From the NCBI GenBank assembly GCA_014529385.2, contig CM043948.1:77734291-77798290 (forward strand): a stretch of 64,000 bases of DNA, written 5' to 3'. The notes under the pieces are model-generated. The model was not told the DNA's origin, did not search any database, and saw nothing but the letters and a program-made list of their open reading frames with translations. This document shows, one piece after another, positions 23,101 to 34,950 of the stretch. Numbering within the stretch: the stretch's first letter is position 1; each line of letters starts with the position of its first letter. Source of the stretch: Adiantum capillus-veneris. Lineage: Eukaryota; Streptophyta; Polypodiopsida; Polypodiales; Pteridaceae. The position numbers were made by a program, and so were the translations under genes.

Positions 23101-23810
23101 CATCACTAGTAGCTGTAAACTTCTAACACTCGAATCAACTATCTAAAGAGATCAGCTCCAATTCCAGTGCTTGATCAGTAGTAGACAAATATATCTTCTA
23201 GTGTGAATGATCCAAAAAATATGTCAACTTGGAATGGAAGTTGTGTTCTATGGGTCTTGAATTTTTTAGGAAGTCACATGTGCTATTTTACCCTATGTAT
23301 ATAAGAAACTCTCTCTCCTATGTACATGGGTGGAAAATGGCATAGAGTGCACTTGAACACTAGAACCTGGGTTACAATACGTTTTCCATTGATATACCTA
23401 AACTATATATTAAGGAGACTGGTTTTCCAGTGCCACGTGTCAAAGTTTGTTGCATTCGGTGAGTTCCGGTTTATATGAGTGAGGGGGAGAGGGGGAGAGA
23501 GAGGCCGGCCGTACTAGTAGTTTATAAAGATATCCTTGGATGGGGGGATGTCACACAACCTTATGACTCTGTTTAGGTTGGTTTAAGGACATCCTCCCTT
23601 CCAAATTTACTTACACTGTTTAGTTTTAGGTTTCTTTGATTACCCCTAAATGTAAGTTCTCTAAACTCATGAAATTTTTGTAAAGATTTTGATAATCCTG
23701 GATGGATTGTATGCACTAACAATTTGAATATTGTGTCTGTCACGGAGGTGGAAGATTTTCTCCATTGTGGGTTGAACCATATCCCCACCCAACCATTGAA
23801 TGACCAAACA
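23101..23810. other. Unassigned spacer between element F and the Gag-only element
   Basis: No supported gene. It contains a GA-rich run near 23485-23505 and an AT-rich stretch near 23400 followed by GCCACGTGTC, a motif combination also seen near Helitron ends, but no matching 3' hairpin was found. The last bases, AAACA (23806-23810), are the left target duplication of the next element. Confidence 0.5.
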
Positions 23811-25175
23811 TGTAAGGTCTCGGACCCCGATCAAAAAGAGCACCATTGTACCATGAAATGAGCATAATGAAAAAAGTTACTATTGAATGACCAAACATGT
23901 AAGGTCTCGGACCCCGAGGGCTGCTTAATATGGCAGGTACTCGGACCAGTACGCCTTAGTTAGAGCTTAGGATAGCAATTTACGGCATTAAATTCCGACT
24001 CGTATGGGCCGTTTTAGCCTAAAACCAATTTTTCCTAAAGTGTGCGGGGAGGCACCGGGGGCTCGAGGCTGTGTTGGAGCAAGTTCCAGGCCACTCTGAG
24101 CCAGATTTAGCAGCTAGGGGGCGCCCTCTTGTCTTGTGGGAGTTGTGGGAGAGTTTCCAAGCTTGAGAGTGAGGGTGAGACCCAGTTAGACTAGCTAACT
24201 AGACACTTGGTGGGTAGGAAACTAGACTTACCAGTGCAAGGAGGGAGTGCTCACTTAGATGCTTATAGCATCTAGGTTCGATTTTCAGCCTTGAGGAGCC
24301 TATTTAAAGGTGTGCTCACACACACACACACACCTTGGGGAGGTGCTCCCGGTACACACACAGTTTTTGAAGAAAAAGCAAGGAGGGAGGTGCTGCCGAA
24401 ATTCTCATCTTGAGGATTCATTGGATCAGAAAATCAAGAGGATTCTCAGCCCCTAATCACGGTAATTATGGTTTAATTCCGGTTCTTCTTAATTCTCATC
24501 ATTATTCTCCCAAATTCTTCGTCTACTATGCCTACTTTTAGCTATAATTCCCAATAGTTGCTCTCTAAGTTTACATAGCTATACTCCATTACATAATAAT
24601 CATTCAATTAGCTAATTTATGCAGCCATTCATCATTCTTAATCGATGATTAATACTTGATTAGGAAAGATTTCCCTCTCTAAGCAGCATAGTTAATAAAT
24701 TGACAGCCGGTAATAATGTAGAATTGATGAAATTCACCCTTTTACCATTCAATAGTAATGTAATTAATTAGATTCAAAAAGATTCTCTCACAGTAAGATG
24801 CGATTAAGGTAAAAATTAATTCGTCATTAGGCCAATAAGAGGAGAATTTTCTATCACATATGCATGCGGTAATTCTGCATCTTCAAATTGCACTAGCTAG
24901 GAAAGTGACTGAGCTTGCTTACTTCATCTCTATTGCAAGTTAATTAGTAAAATTTTGAATTTCTTAATCATCTAAGCCAAGTTATTAACTTAGAGTCGGT
25001 TCCCATAGGATAAGTAAAATATGAACCATAAAATTACTATGTCTCGAAGGAAAAATCTAACCCTCTTCGATAAGGAGGATTCTTTAATGAGTCTAATCTG
25101 CCAAATTGGTTGTTATGATGCTCTCAGACTTTAGCTCTTTTCTTCAAGTTTATCATTTAAAGTAGTGAGTATAAA

Positions 25176-25316
25176 ATGGCCCCGTTTAAGAGAACTCGCT
25201 TCGGTGGTGCCCACGACCGCGAGGCGAAAGCGAGCAATGTGAATGGAAAAGGAAAAGCTCCCATGGATGAACAAGCACCGGCCATCTCACGGGCCATTGA
25301 TGAAGAAATGGAAGAG
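25176..25316 (+). CDS. Candidate first gag exon inside the 5' LTR
   Basis: Begins ATGGCCCCGTTTAAGAG and encodes 47 residues: a basic start (KRTRFGGAHDRE), a Gly/Lys linker, and an acidic end (RAIDEEMEE). It stops at GAAGAG followed by GTAGGT, a good splice donor, in phase 0. At 34951 the internal gag begins right after TAG, also in phase 0, so removal of the rest of the LTR and leader would fuse the two. The same ORF and donor are kept in the 3' LTR. About 11 of 141 bases differ between the copies, some of them silent. Splicing is inferred, not shown. Confidence 0.5.
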
Positions 25317-25598
25317 GTAGGTCACAATTTCATTCAAGTTGTTAATTTAACATTGCATACAAACTAGGAAAGAACATATCCCCAAACATGTTGGAGAAAT
25401 CCGACGAAAACCTCGGCATTTGAATTCATTTGTATATTAAAGTCTAAAGTAGGAAAGAAATGATTGATGGATATACTGTTTGAAATAGGAAAGAATGCCT
25501 GCTAGGGAAAATTTAGCTCGTCATGTTCATTCTATTTCCAATGTTGAACTAGTCCTGATCCCCCTACTGATCATAGGGGGCAGAGTTCCTGGTTAAGG

Positions 25599-25700
25599 GC
25601 TCTTGAATCCATGTCTGCTGGTTAAGAGGTGTATACCCACGTCTGCGGGTAAAGCTGTGGGGACCCATGTCTGCTGGTTAAGTGATGGGAATGTCCATGT
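25599..25700 (+). repeat. Minisatellite in the LTR (unit about 28 bp)
   Basis: Three to four degenerate units around CCACGTCTGCTGGTTAAG(C)GGTGGG. The 3' LTR has the cleaner version at about 38095-38190. Non-coding. Confidence 0.6.
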
Positions 25701-25797
25701 AGTGCTTTCTATGCGGTGGACATACCTAGTTGTATGGGCAGCTAGGTGACAACGCTAAGAGTACACTACAAGAGGTTGTGTGCTCTTGTGACGCTGT

Positions 25798-26036
25798 TAG
25801 CGACGGAAATACACTGGGTTTTTTTAACCCCCGGCGTCGCTAAAACTGTCGCTAATAGCGTCGCTACGAGAGCATCGCTATATGCGTCGCTATAGGCGTC
25901 GCTATAAGCGTCGCTATATAGAGACACTCTTAGCGACGCTCATAGCGACAGTTATAGCGACGTTTACACAGAAGTCTATAGCGACGCTCATAGCGACGCT
26001 ACAGACCAATAAATAGCGACGGTTATAGCGACGCCC
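25798..26036. repeat. Left subterminal repeats of the CACTA
   Basis: About fifteen copies of TAGCGACG or its complement CGTCGCTA in both directions within 240 bp. In En/Spm such motifs are bound by TnpA to bring the ends together. Matching copies near 33720-33795 mark the other end. Confidence 0.85.
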
Positions 26037-26390
26037 GAGAGAAATTTTTTTTTGGTGACAGGGCATTGAATGCCCTGCCACCCATCAACCATATTGTACT
26101 TGATTCACTTTTTAAAAAAAGTGCAAGGGTAGATAATAGACCCAAAATAGTCACCCACAAGACACATTGTTTGCAAAATTGACAAGCGTAAAATTGACAA
26201 TTGTACACATCATAGGCAAAATGAATTGATTGGCAAATGTAATAATGACAATTGTACAACATCATAGGCATAAAGAATTGATTGGCAAAATGAACTGCGG
26301 TGACAAATGTAATAATATACATGGTTCAAAAAGACGTATAAAATCCGTCTCATGATACATAAGCTATGAGAAACCCTAAACTAATGCTAT

Positions 26391-27725
26391 CTAGCAACGG
26401 CTAAACTGACGTCGTCTAGTCAGACGTCTCATCGCGTCGAAGCGGCGTATCTGTCGGATTATGCAAAAAAAGACAATAAGACAGCTTTCAGTAAGTATAA
26501 ACATATAATGACATTTATAAAACAATACAAAAAATAGAAAAGAGTAAACCCTAATACTAACCATGCCGCCGCGAGAACTGAGAATGTCCATCAGGGCGTT
26601 TAAGCCCTTCCTGCCTGCGTACTCGCGCTCGTACGGTGTGGGATCACGTCCTGTCATCGACCACTGTCAAAACATACAAAGAATTCATTATGTTAGAGTT
26701 AAAAAACTCATTAACCCTAAACTATCGAACATAAAGAGCAATGCAAAAACACTTACAAAATCGGCCTCAAATGATGCCCATCCACCGCTCCCCAAGTGGT
26801 GCGAGCTCCCTACCTCTACTCGCGCTCTGGCTGCATCCTTTTGTTGCTTCCACTTGTCGGGATTCTCGCGCGCTGCTTTCTTCGCATTCTTCCAATCTTC
26901 TTTGGCCAGCCAATCTGGCCTGTTCCACCCATGCTTGATTGCTTTTTGCACTTAGAAACGCTTGTGTTTGCAGTATTCGCGCATTCGAATCTTCATCAGG
27001 TCTTCATTGAAGCGTTGATCCCGTGTTGGTATGGGAAACTCATCATGAAGTATGCTGATGACTCTGTTTTTTAAATCACTTGGTACTTCACTCCATTTGT
27101 TTAGTATGTAGTGTCTAAACAGCTGAGAGCAAAGACCACGCATGCGCGAGATCACCTTCTTGCCGTCATCATCCATGATGATGCCGCCGCTGAAGTCGAC
27201 GGAGTAAGGCAAGCCCTCTGGCCGGTTACGCGTGAACCTAGGTGTCCCGGCAGGGGTCTCTAGCGGCGTGTCGATGGGGGTACGGACATCAGGTGTCTCC
27301 ACCGGCGTCTGGGCCCCGAAGCGAGGAGTGTCGAGTGGGGTGGCCCCTTGCGGAGTAGGTAGAGGTGTGTAGCTGCTAGGAACAGTCAGCCGTGCAAAAC
27401 CTGGCGTAGATGGCGATGCTGTGGCTGGTGTGGGGGCGGGCAAAGAAGGGGAGGGTAAAGAGCCTCATCGAACACGAGGCGGTGTGGAGGCATCGGTGGC
27501 GGAATCCCCACAACAACCGCCACCGCCACCACTAGAGCGCCGGTGTCTAGACGAGTGTGAAGCTCGTCTCGTTGACGCCGAAGCTTCGGAGCGCGCCGAA
27601 TGCTCCGAAATAGAGGGAGATGCGGATGGAGTAGGAACGCGCGATGATGCGCCAGAGCGATGACGCTCCACGTACCACTGTCTCTGCTGCGGTGACAAAG
27701 AACAAAGAAACTCCTCATCATCCAT
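26391..27725 (-). pseudogene. CACTA TnpA-like protein (plant Ptta/En/Spm type), two nonsense codons
   Basis: Three exons with GT-AG borders: 27725-26757, 26663-26562 and 26450-26391, together 377 codons including the stop. The N-terminus (MDDEEFLCSLSPQQRQWY) is followed by Ser/Arg- and Pro/Thr-rich linkers, then a helical domain (KNRVISILHDEFPIP, KAIKHGWNRPDWLA, SSHHLGSGGWASFE) typical of the Transposase_24 family thought to bind CACTA ends. It is broken by TGA at 27465-27467 (from CGA) and TAA at 26952-26954 (from CAA). The frame is otherwise kept, so inactivation is recent. It lies downstream of the TnpD gene on the same strand. Confidence 0.75.
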
Positions 27726-27997
27726 ACCTGCATTAAACACACGAATATTTAAACTTAATATTGAATGAATAGAGTAGACAATGATGCAAAGACCATTAAA
27801 TACAATGACGTAATGACGCATATAAATACAATGACGCAATGAATTGAGTGATAGAAGAGGCAAGTCAAAAACTCAAAATTTTCAATCAAAAGATCTGAGC
27901 GCGAGTAGAAAAGAGCGTTATACACCATGGAAGGTACTTAGAGAGCCAGAGCTTTTACAACACGGAGCAAAATTGTTCAAATACAATATTTGTGGCT

Positions 27998-30900
27998 TTA
28001 AGAGATCTCTCTCTCATCCTCGCATAACTCAGCATAAATTCCTATATCTATATAGAGCTCTCCGTTTAAACACATATCCTCTGTTTCATTTTGTAGCTCC
28101 TCTGCATGCACCCCATATAGAGTAGTAGCATCTTGATGCTCGTCTGGCACCACTGCAGCGGCTTCTGATTGAGCATCTTCTCTGATCTCCTCCATTGATG
28201 CCGTTGTGATTGGCACATGGTAGCCTTCATACGTCCTTGCACTACGAGGGGCTACCTCTATGACGTACCACCAGTTTGATGTAGACTTTGTAGGATGAAA
28301 TATTACCTGCCAGAGCCACATAACTTACATGAGAGCTTTCAAGCACATAACTTGTAAAAGGGGGATGTTAACTTTTTACATACTTACTTGTTCACAATGC
28401 TCTGGTAGTACGAAAGTGTCTCTTAGGTCAGTCCATTTCTTAGTAGAATCCACCTCAAGAAAACCAGACTCTCCTCTACGCACAGTAGCGTTGCGACCCT
28501 CCATGATTATCTTGAACCATTGCACGTCGAACAAGTCGACAAAAAATCCTCTGTAATCGATCCTCAAAATCTCTTGCAGCGTGCCGAAGTAAGTGAGTTC
28601 CGCCACCACAGGATCTGCATCAGAGGAACGTCGTCGACTAGACTGTTCAAATTTTGCCATGATTCCACCATCTTGAGTAAAACGCTTTTTGTCGATTCGT
28701 TCCACCCTAAAATGTCGACCTTTACACCATGCTGCTGTGTATGTCTTATACTACAACGAACAAAGATTATGAGTGGCCGTTCAAACGTTTAGAAATAAAG
28801 TCACTAGCATGTCGTACATTGCAAACTTACCTTGGTCGCGCAACCCCGAGAGTACTCCCACTCTTCCTCAGTCACTTCGTCACCGCATTGTTGTGCGCTT
28901 TTCAATTGGTTGTGCAACCATCTGAAGCTCATGAAGGTTGGTAGGCTCTCTAGAACCGTCGGATAGTGCATCGATGGTCGTCTTCCCCATCTCCACTCGA
29001 TTCGTGCCCTTTGTCGCTCTTGCTTTGCATCCTCATATTGTGAAATCCATTTTTGCATCACTGGATTGTGAAGCATGCAAAATCGGTTGATTTTAGCCTC
29101 TAGATCTTCCGTCATCTTCTTCTCAACACCGAGATTGCACATGACAATCCCAGATATGCGCTCATCATCTATGGTTCGCCATAGCGTGTCCCGGGCTTTA
29201 TCAAATCCGTCTAGCCACTCTCCAATGTACACTAGGGACTCTGATACCAACCAACCTTCTGCCATGCTACCCTCCGGACGTGCCTTTTGACGCACATATC
29301 CCTTAAGCGTTTTCATGAAACGTTCTAAGAAGAACATCCATCTGGAATAAACTGTGCCAGCTATTTCCACCTCATCAACTATGTGAACAAGAAGATGCAC
29401 CTGAATGGTTAGCATGGTAGTAGGAAAATGTTTCTCAAACATGCAGACAAGCTCCGCAGCATTTAGTTTGGCGAATGGTATGGAGTCTACGTTGATCTCC
29501 TTTTGTGAGATCCATTGCACCAGCTTTGCAAGTTTGTAGATTGTGTTACGGATGTCGAGAGACAAACATCCCTCAATGGCAACCGGTAAAATAAACTGTA
29601 AATTATGTGCAGCAATGATATTAAAGTCCACATTTTATGCAATGATATTAAAGTCCACTATGAACGTACCTGACACATTTTATGCCAATCGTGTGACTTC
29701 AAACCGGTAAGCTTTCCTTCTTTAGTAAAACACGTTCGGAGCGAGTGCATTACGCCAGTGGGGGTCCGCAAAGATCGAATGGTCTCTTTTACTTTGCGTT
29801 CTTGGTCTCCTGTGAAAATCCATGGTGCTTTAGGGAGTTTTATCGATCCATCAGAGGCTGTTTGCGGCCAATATTTCTCCATACTATCCACATTTCTAAG
29901 GTCAAATCTAGCTCCCAAAGTATCTTTCTTGCCGGTCAGTTGGTCCCATAGTAGATTACCCACATTCTTGAATCTGTGCATTGGATCGAGCAAGTGATTG
30001 ATCATGAGTCGGGGCCAGTATGGTAACACGTACCATAGAGATAGTCTCTTCATCCCTGGAGGCAATCCGTCATCACACATCTCCTTCTGCTCTAACCATG
30101 CTTGTGCAGACATCCTTGGTGGCTCTCTTCCCAAAAAGCCGTCGCGTAACACATGATTCTCTGGAAGATACGCTTGATGACCTTCGTAGATTTTCTTCTT
30201 CAGTGAGGGCGCCCTACGTGCATTCAGTCTAGGTCCACATGTGACACATGCTCTGTATCCGCTTGTTTGAAGCCCTGCATGTATACACATGATAATAGAT
30301 CAACTATGGGAAAAAACAAGATTTACAGTGTCTGAGTGAGGAGTGTCAATAGATCACCTGAGCATTCTGTTAGCCCGGGATAGTCATGCATGGTCCACAT
30401 TAGAATGCCTCTGATCAAAGCATTCCGTCGTCCTATGTGTCGGCTCATATCCACCACCTCTATGCCAATCCACAATTGTTGTAGCTCTTCCAATAGTGGA
30501 CGAAGATACACATCCATATTCCCCACTTTATATCGCCCTAGCACAATCAAGCTTAGCCATAGGTGCCCCTTCTTCGTAGTCAACCACGGGGGAATGTTGT
30601 AGTTGACGATGACAACGGGCCATACACTGTAAGATGTTGATCTTTGACCAAATGGATTTACGCCATCCATAGCCAGTCCTAAGTGCAAATTTTGAGCTTC
30701 CCTGGCAAAATCCGACCATGTTCCATCTATATGTTTCCAGGCTGCGCAATCTGCAGGAATTCGTAGCACACCATCCGAAGATTTATTCTCCTCATGCCAT
30801 GATGCTAGGGCGGCCATGGACTTACATTCGAAGAAATGCTTGATGCGAGGAAGCAGAGGAAAATGTCGCAAAACCTTTTGTGGAATTTTTGTCCCATGGA

Positions 30901-31726
30901 GATCTACTCGATATCTTTCGGAATCACATTTCGGACACTTCTCCATGTCTATGTATTCCCCTCTGAAAAGAATGCAGTCATAAGGACAAGCGTGGATAGA
31001 ATTGTAATCCATCCCCAAGTTTCGCAAAATCTTTCTTGCTTCATCTCGGGAATCTGGGATCACATTGTCAGCTGGTATTATGTGCTCTTTAAGCAATCTA
31101 CACAACATAAAAATACGATACAGTCGTGTAAAAATCTATCAGATCATTATACATTTAGAGTTTTATTAAAGTAAACTAATTGTAATAGATCACCTGAAAA
31201 GCGTTGTGACACTAGTGTCACTCCATTCAAACTTTGCCTGCATGTTGAGAAGAACCAGGAGTGCTTTCAATCTAGACATACGTGCTCCATTATACAATGG
31301 CGTATCGGCTTCACTTTTCATATCATCATAGATAAGCCTTTCTGAATCCATGATCGTCTCGATCATTTCATCAATCTCGGGCTCAAACATTGCCTCGTTG
31401 GGAATGTGCTCTGCATGATCATCCCCTGAGCTGTCAGAGGCTACATCTTGTGGCCTCACATATGCCGCTTGACCAAAGCGCTTGTGAACACGTCTATTGG
31501 GTTGCAAGATTGCTGCTTGTTGGCCAGCGTCAGAGTCCGACGAGTTATAATTGGCAACAACTCGATCTATAATAGATGGATCGAACTCGCCAAATTCGCG
31601 AACGTGCTGCAAAGAAACACGTCTTGTCTGTCGCACAGCATGCTTGCAGTGATTACAAGGACATAAGACCCTCGTTGAGAGATAGGTGTTTCGGTTGGAC
31701 GGTCCCACATCCTCGTCACTACTCAT
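27998..31726 (-). CDS. CACTA transposase TnpD (TNP2-like), intact six-exon gene
   Basis: Exons 31726-31194, 31097-30358, 30274-29670, 29595-28831, 28750-28388 and 28306-27998. All five introns are GT-AG with continuous phase, total 3315 nt (1104 residues plus stop), no internal stop. Order: acidic N-terminus with a Cys/His cluster (CPCNHCKH), TNP2 core with zinc motif CPKCDSERYR, LGLAMDGVNPF and LLDPMHRFKN, a DUF4218-like region (HLLVHIVDEVEIAGTVYSRWM), then a DUF4216-like C-terminal part (YFGTLQEILRIDYRG, NWWYVIEV). It cuts and joins CACTA ends in the nucleus. Because it is intact, it could mobilise this element if a TnpA is supplied elsewhere. Confidence 0.88.
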
Positions 31727-31799
31727 AATGAGGATAAAAATCTTATAACCTGGACAACAAATTTAATATTCTATTGGAATTCTTCGTCTTATCTCTCTC

Positions 31800-31817
31800 T
31801 CTCTCTCTCTCTCTCTA
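31800..31817. repeat. CT microsatellite upstream of TnpD
   Basis: A short CT run just upstream of the TnpD start, in the probable promoter region of the CACTA element. Confidence 0.6.
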
Positions 31818-32089
31818 CCTCACATTCTCTAGTCATGTCCAATCCCCGCACACCTCGGTCTAGAGGTGCACGGAGATCAGAACCACCGGGTTATAATCTC
31901 GTCTTTATTGGTCAATACCTATATTTGTGGGTACAAGAAATCTACAGACCCACGTCTACATGATACTGCATGTAGTGGACAAAACCCCTTTTCCTCTTCT
32001 CTAGCTGTAGCACTTCACAGCATCTTAACATCTTTTCACAGTAGATCTTTTCACTGTTCGTCAACTCTAAACCCTAAACCGTAAGTAAT

Positions 32090-33000
32090 TCTTGCGTGGA
32101 CTCGATCTAACGTAAATAAGCGTAAATCTAAATAAACGTAAATCTAACTAAAAATAAACCTAAATCTAATTTAACGTAAGTCTACATCTAACCTAATCTT
32201 TAACGTCTTTTGGGATAGTTTCCTACGACGTTAAAACTCTCTTCTTCTTGTGTGTGTGTGTGTGTGTGGGGAGGTAAACCTAAATAAACCTAAGTCTAAT
32301 CTAATATAACATAAATCTAAATCTAACGTAAATTATGCTATATTAAAAACAAAGAACTAAACTAACAGGGATTATAAGAACCTTAAAACTGATTTAACAC
32401 ATAATTTTTCACATAACTCGGCAAGAGTTGGCATTCTCATCACTAAAGATGTGAGAGTTAACTTCTGGCGGTGACACTGCCTCATCTCCATGCACATCTG
32501 ATGACAGCAATTGGCCCTTTAGACCGTTCTTGCTCTTGTTACTAACTTTGAAGTTGCTGTTGAATGACTAGAGGTTGTCTAGATGGTCATTGTGTCGGGG
32601 ATGTAGTGACTCTTGCCGCTCTGAAGATCCACCTTCTTCCCTATCTTCTGAAGACATTTCACTAGTACTTTTGGATCGACGGAGCTCACCATGAGTGAAG
32701 GCAGCAATACCCTATATTCCATTGAGGGCTTTCTTCACCCGCTTCATGCAGGCATCGCAGTCTATGGAGACCTAAATCTAATATAATATAACGTAAATCT
32801 GAATCTAGCATAAATAAACGTAAATCTAATTAAAATAAACCTAAATATAATCTAATTTAACTTAAATAAACCTAAATCTAATTTAATGTAATACATCTAA
32901 CCTAATCTTTAACGTCTTTTAGGATAGTTTCCTACGACGTTATAACTCTCTTCTTCTTGTGTGTGTGCGCGTGTGTGGATGTGTGTGCCAATAAAAAGAG
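32090..33000. repeat. AT-rich minisatellite and duplicated block in the CACTA
   Basis: Degenerate repeats of AACGTAAATCTAA occur at about 32095-32180, 32280-32335 and 32765-32900. A longer block (TTTAACGTCTTTTGGGATAG through CTTCTTCTTGTGTGTG) is present near 32202 and again near 32908, with a third fragment near 33130. They bracket the captured HMA fragment. Confidence 0.7.
32411..32773 (-). pseudogene. Captured host gene fragment with HMA (heavy-metal-associated) domain start
   Basis: On the minus strand an AG acceptor (ATTTAG) is followed by VSIDCDACMKRVKKALNGI, a close match to the metal-binding loop of plant HMA/HIPP proteins (M/I-x-C-x-x-C). A TAG follows at a probable Gln, then a Ser/Glu-rich stretch (LRRSKSTSEMSSEDREEGG) to about 32411 with one further TAG. 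TnpD and TnpA proteins have no HMA domain, so this is best read as a transduplicated host exon. The second part may come from another exon or gene; I do not recognise it. Confidence 0.6.
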
Positions 33001-33139
33001 ATAAATGGTATAACCTTTCTATCACCCATGCCAAGTATTATAGATTGGTTATTCCATTTCCCTCTTGAATAATAGGTCTTGAGCTCAACTCCTCGTCGGC
33101 TAGATCTTTAGGTCTTTTAATTTTAATTAGTTTCCTACG

Positions 33140-33526
33140 ACGTTAAATTAGTTTCTCTCTCTTTCTCTCTCAATGTGTGTGTGTTTTTTTGGATCGTATG
33201 CATGTTTTCTCTCTCTTTTCCTCTCTCAATGTGTGCGTTTTTTGTTTATGCATGTTCTCTCTCTCTTTTCCTCTCTCAATGCGTGCGTTTTTTTTTTATG
33301 CATGCTCTCTCTCTCTTTTCCTCTCTCAATGTGTGTGTGCATTCTTTGTTTATGTATGTGTGTGTGCGTTTTTGTTTATGTTTGTACTCTCTCTCTCTCT
33401 CTCTCAAAAACACTATGTGTGTGTGTATGTGTGTGTGTGAGAGAGAGAGAGAGGGAGAGAGAAAGAGGGGAAGGGAACATGAGAGTGAGGAGAGGGAAGG
33501 AGCATACCTGCCTCTCCTTCCTCTCC

Positions 33527-33558
<32 letters not shown>

Positions 33559-33563
33559 AGAAG

Positions 33564-33607
<44 letters not shown>

Positions 33608-33620
33608 CGTTACCTGCTCC
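33140..33620. repeat. CT/GT/GA microsatellite cluster in the CACTA
   Basis: Four blocks of CTCTCTCTTTTCCTCTCTCAATGTGTG alternate with GTGTGT and GAGAGA runs. Reading frames across it are low-complexity artefacts. Confidence 0.85.
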
Positions 33621-34950
33621 TTGCTTGAGGGCGCCGAAAAACTCAAATCTGAGATATGAGTTTTTGGGCGCGCTCTGTTATTTTTTTAGCCCAGTCGGCG
33701 TCCCTATGAGCATCGCAAATTTACAAGAAATTTGCGACGCTAATAGCGACGCCGGGAAATTTTTTTTTGAGCGTCGCTGTGTGAGCGTCGCTAATATGAA
33801 TAGCCTCTTGTAGTGGTAATTTCTCATTGGAGGGGGGATGTTCTACCTCCAGAACATTGGAATTTTAATAAATAAGTTTCAGTAGGATTTTTACTAGAAT
33901 ATTGTCTCGGTGTCGCTTTGCAATACTGATTGAAGGGTTGTCTTAACGAACATTGTGATTCGGAATTTAATCAAGGAATGCTTATGTTGAACAATCATTG
34001 TGGTAGTAATTAGGACACACAAGGAAGTGTGAGTGTGGGGGTGGAAAGTGGGGGCTTGGCTCAGGTTGCCAGAGCCTATGAGAAGGGTGGTCCCGATTGG
34101 TCGGGAACTCTATGTCCCCATAGTTTTTATATCGATACTAGTAATACTCATTGCCCCTAGAGCGGCGAAGTCTCAAGTGTATGTGCCTCTGAAACATGGG
34201 GAAAAAGGCACTCGAGGTTTCTCTCCTCTTGGAAGGTGGGTCTTAGGATCGCTAGATAGGTTAAGTACGCTTCCCCTGCGAGGTGGAGCTAGATCTCCTT
34301 GCTAGCAGGCTCGAACTCGACTCACTTTGTGATGAGAGATCGTCCGCTAGCTGAACCCTGAACCACTTTGTTTGCTTCCGCTTTAGATCTAGTGGTGACC
34401 AAGTTCACCATCAGATCCACCGTTTGATACGGCGGGGTGGGGAGCTCAGACCTGGTATAGGTTTCCGTACTGGAAAATGATGTTGTTTGAAATTTTTTAA
34501 AAAATAAGGGATAGGTGGATAGCTCATACTCAAAGCTTAAGCATGATGTTTCCCAGAATAATGACATTGGATTTTTCTAGTGGATTGTCTCCTAAGTGAT
34601 GTTAAAGAGTTTTACTCGTTGAGCTTGTCGAGATTCAATGGGTTCCACATGATGTTTTTTTGAGAAGTCGTTGGTGCGATTAGTACTGTGGGCATGTAGC
34701 CTGTTGATGCACATAAAGTTATAAGTATGGATCAAAGCTCTCAAGTAAAGTTTTTACCATTATTTATCGGACAATTTTAGATGTATTCAATGGAATTTAA
34801 ACTAATGGTGGAATGGTTAAATCCTTTGTGATAGATGTATAGATTAAGTAGGCTGGTTAAGCCCAAAAGTTAAATTTCTTCTTGAGTATGGAAAAGCCTA
34901 GGTTCATTTAAGAAGAGTGCTATAGTAATGAGTTTTATACCATGGGATAG

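Larger units (their letters stand above)
25764..33815 (-). mobile_element. CACTA (En/Spm) DNA transposon, 8052 bp
   Basis: The inverted ends CACTACAAGAGG (25764) and CCTCTTGTAGTG (33815) are perfect, and the 3-bp target duplication GTA (25761-25763, 33816-33818) is exact. The empty site is visible in the 3' LTR near 38240-38260. Both genes run on the minus strand, so the promoter end is at the right. Subterminal arrays of GCGTCGCTA lie at both ends. The right 2 kb holds AT-rich minisatellites, a captured gene fragment and long CT/GT tracts. Confidence 0.95.
23811..34450 (+). repeat. 5' LTR of the Gag-only element (contains the CACTA)
   Basis: Without the CACTA and its GTA copy it is about 2.58 kb; the 3' LTR is 2.80 kb. 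The difference is an internal loss of about 220 bp near 23880, filled by a 36-bp copy of the host flank plus LTR start. TATA-like TATTTAAA lies near 24302, followed by a CA microsatellite. It ends CTCAGA where the 3' LTR has CTCACA. A following CCTGGTATAGG could be a degraded primer site. Confidence 0.85.

Noticed and set aside
23395-23445. Possible Helitron 5' end (ACTATATATTAAGGAG then GCCACGTGTC)
   Set aside because: No 3' CTRR with a preceding hairpin and no Rep/helicase sequence could be found nearby.
25764-25780. CACTA-like start shared with the TTAA elements (CACTAG)
   Set aside because: The TTAA elements lack a 3-bp duplication, subterminal repeats and TnpD homology, so the shared CACTA bases are taken as coincidence.
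33413-33646. Minus-strand Ser/Leu-rich ORF
   Set aside because: Complement of the GA/GT microsatellite.
33173-33813. Long overlapping reading frames across the CT/GT tract
   Set aside because: Low-complexity translation of microsatellites in the CACTA right arm; all frames are open because the repeats lack stops.
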